From: DASYML01 sp036399835
GTDB lineage: Bacteria; Acidobacteriota; Blastocatellia; Pyrinomonadales; Pyrinomonadaceae
DNA length: 7,841 nucleotides
Direction of reading: 5' to 3'
Assembly: GCA_036399835.1 (NCBI GenBank)
Contig: DASWMI010000005.1
Coordinates: forward strand, 1-7,841
Shown: piece after piece, positions 5,697 through 7,841 of the stretch
Position numbering within the stretch: position 1 is the first letter of the stretch
Layout: each line of letters begins with the position of its first letter
Notes under the pieces: model-generated
The model's input: only the letters and a program-made list of their open reading frames with translations
Database searches by the model: none
What the model was told of the DNA's origin: nothing
Made by a program: the position numbers and the translations under genes

Positions 5697-7439
5697 ATGG
5701 ATGACCTAAAAAAGTTTGCCGTTTATTTCCGGCCTTATAAAGTGCAGATGGTGTCGGGCATCCTCTGTATCTTCGTCGGCGTCATCTTTAACATCATGAT
5801 TCCGCTGGTCATCGGGCGTGCGGTTGACGACCTGCGCGGGGGCGTGACCTGGGCCGTGCTGACCAGTGCCGCGCTCAAGACGCTGGGCCTGAGCATTGCC
5901 AGCGGCACATTCCTCTTTTTGCAGCGGCGGATTCTGATAGGAATTTCGCGCCACGTCGAATATGACCTGCGCAGGGACTTTTACGCGCATCTGGTGGACC
6001 AGCCGCTCTCATTTTTCCATGAGCACAGGATCGGCGACCTGATGTCTCGCGCGACGAACGACCTGGCGGCGGTGCGGCAACTGGCCGGGCCGATGATTAT
6101 GTACTCTTTGCAGACCATACTGGTCGTGCTCTTTATCCTGCCGCTGATGCTCAGAATCAGCATCACGCTGACGCTCTTGCTCTTCGTGACGATGCCGCTC
6201 GTTTCGCTGACGGTAAAATATTTCGGGCAGCAGGTACACATACGCTTTACGGGAATACAGGAATTCTTCGCGCAGATTTCGGCGCGCGCGCAGGAGAATT
6301 TTACGGGCGTGCGCGTGGTTCGCGCTTACGCGCAGGAGACTGCGGAGATTGCCGCTTTTGAGTCTCTCAACCGTCAGTATGCCGAACAGAATTTGAGCCT
6401 CGTGCGCATCTCGGCTGTGATGCGACCGCTGATGCAGTTTTTAATCGGCGGAGGCTTTGTGCTCATCTTCTGGTATGGCGGGCTGCTGGCGGCGCGCGGC
6501 GCAATCACCGTCGGAGAGTTCACGGTCTTTAATCTTTATCTGGCGCGTCTCATCTGGCCGCTCATCGCGCTCGGCTACGTCGTCAACCTCTACCAGCGTG
6601 GCACCGCGAGCCTCAAGCGCATGAACTCCATCTTCGCCGTCAAGCCTACGATTACGGACCGCGATACGGCCAGAGAACAGCCGCCGATTGCCGGGCGGAT
6701 TGAATTTCGCGGGCTAACCTTCGATTATCATTCAGGGAGCGAGCCTGTTCTGCACGACATCAACCTGACGATAGAGGCAGGGCAGACGGTCGCCTTTGTC
6801 GGGCGCACGGGGAGCGGCAAATCAACCTTGATGAATCTCATCCCGCGCCTTATCGAAGCGCCTCCCGGTACGCTCTTTATAGACGGTGTGGAGATAGCCG
6901 ATTACAAACTGGACCAACTGCGCGCAGCGATTGGCTATGTTCCACAGGAGACCTTTCTTTTTAGTGATAGCCTCGCTGAAAACATTGCCTTCGGCGTCGA
7001 AAAGGCGGACCGCGCAGAGGTCGAATGGGCGGCGGAGATTGCGGGTCTATCGGAAGACGTGCGCGAGTTTGCCAATGGGTTTGAGACGCTGGTCGGCGAG
7101 CGCGGCATCACGCTTTCGGGCGGGCAGAAGCAGCGCACGGCGATTGCGAGAGCGGTCATTCGCCAGCCGAAGATTCTGATTTTAGACGACGCGCTCTCGT
7201 CCGTTGACACATACACGGAGGAAAAAATCCTCTCACGTCTGCGCGGCATCATGCGCGACCGCACGAGCCTGATCGTCTCGCATCGCATCTCGACCGTGCG
7301 CGATGCGGACCTCATTTGCGTCTTTGATGACGGGCGTATTATCGAGCGCGGCACGCATGAAGAACTACTCGCGCTCGGCGGCGAGTACGCTGATTTGTAC
7401 GAGCGGCAACTGCTGGAAGAAGAGTTGGCCGCCAGCTGA
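5697..7439 (+). CDS. Type-I ABC exporter half-transporter (MdlA/YheI-like, Asp at the catalytic Glu position)
   Basis: This 580-residue protein has an N-terminal six-helix transmembrane domain (about residues 15-310) fused to a C-terminal ATPase domain, the usual size and order of lipid or drug exporters. The nucleotide-binding domain has Walker A GRTGSGKST (369-377), the Q-loop at Q417 (YVPQETFLF), signature LSGGQ (473-477), Walker B ILILDD with D497, D-loop SSVD (501-504) and switch histidine H529. The residue after Walker B, normally the catalytic Glu, is D498. Asp here is typical of the degenerate-site partner in heterodimeric exporters such as YheI/BmrC, MdlA-type and TM287. No second ABC gene lies on either side within the window. 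No SD is evident before the ATG at 5697. The next gene begins 35 bases after the stop, so they are probably co-transcribed. The substrate cannot be inferred. Confidence 0.96.
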   Translation: MDDLKKFAVYFRPYKVQMVSGILCIFVGVIFNIMIPLVIGRAVDDLRGGVTWAVLTSAALKTLGLSIASGTFLFLQRRILIGISRHVEYDLRRDFYAHLVDQPLSFFHEHRIGDLMSRATNDLAAVRQLAGPMIMYSLQTILVVLFILPLMLRISITLTLLLFVTMPLVSLTVKYFGQQVHIRFTGIQEFFAQISARAQENFTGVRVVRAYAQETAEIAAFESLNRQYAEQNLSLVRISAVMRPLMQFLIGGGFVLIFWYGGLLAARGAITVGEFTVFNLYLARLIWPLIALGYVVNLYQRGTASLKRMNSIFAVKPTITDRDTAREQPPIAGRIEFRGLTFDYHSGSEPVLHDINLTIEAGQTVAFVGRTGSGKSTLMNLIPRLIEAPPGTLFIDGVEIADYKLDQLRAAIGYVPQETFLFSDSLAENIAFGVEKADRAEVEWAAEIAGLSEDVREFANGFETLVGERGITLSGGQKQRTAIARAVIRQPKILILDDALSSVDTYTEEKILSRLRGIMRDRTSLIVSHRISTVRDADLICVFDDGRIIERGTHEELLALGGEYADLYERQLLEEELAAS

Positions 7440-7447
7440 ATTTCCAT

Positions 7448-7472
7448 CAATCGAAAACCGGAACGGAGATTG
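7448..7472 (+). repeat. Leader element copy 2 (16-base exact repeat with SD) before the membrane-protein gene
   Basis: CAATCGAAAACCGGAA at 7448-7463 is identical to 2330-2345 and again runs into a Shine-Dalgarno-like stretch and TTG (CGGAGATTG). CGGAGA (7464-7469) stands five bases before the ATG at 7475, so the element lies inside the untranslated leader or operon spacer and supports that start. The spacer between the ABC stop (7439) and this ATG is only 35 bases and consists mostly of this element. Confidence 0.6.
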
Positions 7473-7474
7473 TC

Positions 7475-7841
7475 ATGGACCAGTTTAATCGTGAGGCAGG
7501 CCAGCCGGATATTGATGCGCGCTACCGCACGATGCTCGTCATCTGGTTCGCGATGCTGATGACGCAGGGGATGTTTTTCTTCCTCACGCTATTTGTTCCG
7601 CGTCCTCCGTCGGGCGAAGGTGACTCGGTGCCGGTCTGGATTCTACTAATGATGGCCCTCAGTAGCTTCGCCCTTTCTTTCCTCATCAGGAGCAAGCTTC
7701 AGTCGCGGGCTGAAGCCGAGCAAAGCCCTGCTGCCGTGCAGAGCGGGATGATTGTGGCGCTGTCGCTGTGCGAGGCTTGCAGCCTCTTCGGGCTGATGAC
7801 ATTTTTCATCACGAGCGCAAAATACTATTACCTGTTTTTCA
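7475..7841 (+). CDS. Small membrane protein with a C-subunit-like hairpin (partial, cut by right window edge)
   Basis: The open frame runs from ATG 7475 to the end of the window (122 residues) and continues beyond it. A CGGAGA ribosome binding site five bases upstream supports the start. Three hydrophobic segments are visible: about residues 19-41, 53-71 and 91-113, with a further one probably beginning at 117. The segment between helices 2 and 3 is polar (RSKLQSRAEAEQSPAAVQSG), and helix 3 reads MIVALSLCEACSLFGLMTFF. The arrangement of a helix, an R/Q-containing polar loop, then a helix with a central carboxylate (E100) followed by a Gly recalls the subunit-c hairpin of F- and V-type ATP synthases. 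This is resemblance only; the extra N-terminal helix is not part of the canonical c subunit. It is probably in one operon with the ABC exporter. Function unknown. Confidence 0.78.
   Translation, partial: MDQFNREAGQPDIDARYRTMLVIWFAMLMTQGMFFFLTLFVPRPPSGEGDSVPVWILLMMALSSFALSFLIRSKLQSRAEAEQSPAAVQSGMIVALSLCEACSLFGLMTFFITSAKYYYLFF

Noticed and set aside
6935..7450. 171-codon Ser/Arg-rich minus-strand open frame
   Set aside because: It is antisense to the ABC ATPase domain; the composition is an artefact of GC-rich codons read backwards.
1..7841. Defence system, mobile element, CRISPR array or RNA gene
   Set aside because: No spaced direct repeats of CRISPR type, transposase or integrase motifs, or tRNA/rRNA signatures were seen; the genes are metabolic, repair, signalling and transport functions.

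Overview
This is a compact, moderately GC-rich bacterial chromosomal window with nine protein-coding genes, two of them cut by the window edges. Gene order, a futalosine-type menaquinone pathway, a sensor diguanylate cyclase whose N-terminus looks like a DICT domain, and short pyrimidine-rich or hairpin-forming spacers suggest an environmental Gram-negative, possibly Acidobacteriota (Blastocatellia-like). The taxonomic guess is inference only. No rRNA, tRNA, CRISPR array, transposase, integrase or prophage gene was seen.

Left part (1-1498, minus strand): the menaquinone genes mqnA (chorismate dehydratase) and, downstream of it, mqnC (radical SAM cyclic dehypoxanthine futalosine synthase, cut by the left edge). 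They lie in the same direction but are separated by a good intrinsic terminator (572-602) and a recognisable promoter for mqnC (526-555), so they look like two transcription units of one pathway.

Middle part (1612-3648, plus strand): a metal-dependent cyclase/kynurenine-formamidase-family hydrolase diverges from mqnA. It is followed by an alkyltransferase-like (ATL) DNA-damage protein with Trp in place of the catalytic Cys, a YbjQ/UPF0145 protein, and a PaaI-type hotdog thioesterase. The thioesterase appears to start at a TTG that overlaps the ybjQ-like stop codon by four bases (TTGA). The last three probably form a short operon of housekeeping and stress genes.

Right part (3807-7841, plus strand): a 571-residue DICT-like/GAF/GGDEF diguanylate cyclase with intact GGEEF and inhibitory RxxD sites. 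It is closed by a perfect 23-bp inverted repeat built from 8-bp tandem units (5527-5601). Next come a type-I ABC exporter half-transporter with Asp at the catalytic-Glu position and, 35 bases later, the start of a small membrane protein whose last visible part resembles the helical hairpin of ATP synthase subunit c.

Most of the window is ordinary core and accessory metabolism. No new multi-gene system is evident. The items most worth a second look are the 16-base leader element shared by two gene starts (2330 and 7448), the palindromic 8-mer array, the c-subunit-like membrane protein, and the apparently partnerless degenerate-site ABC half-transporter.
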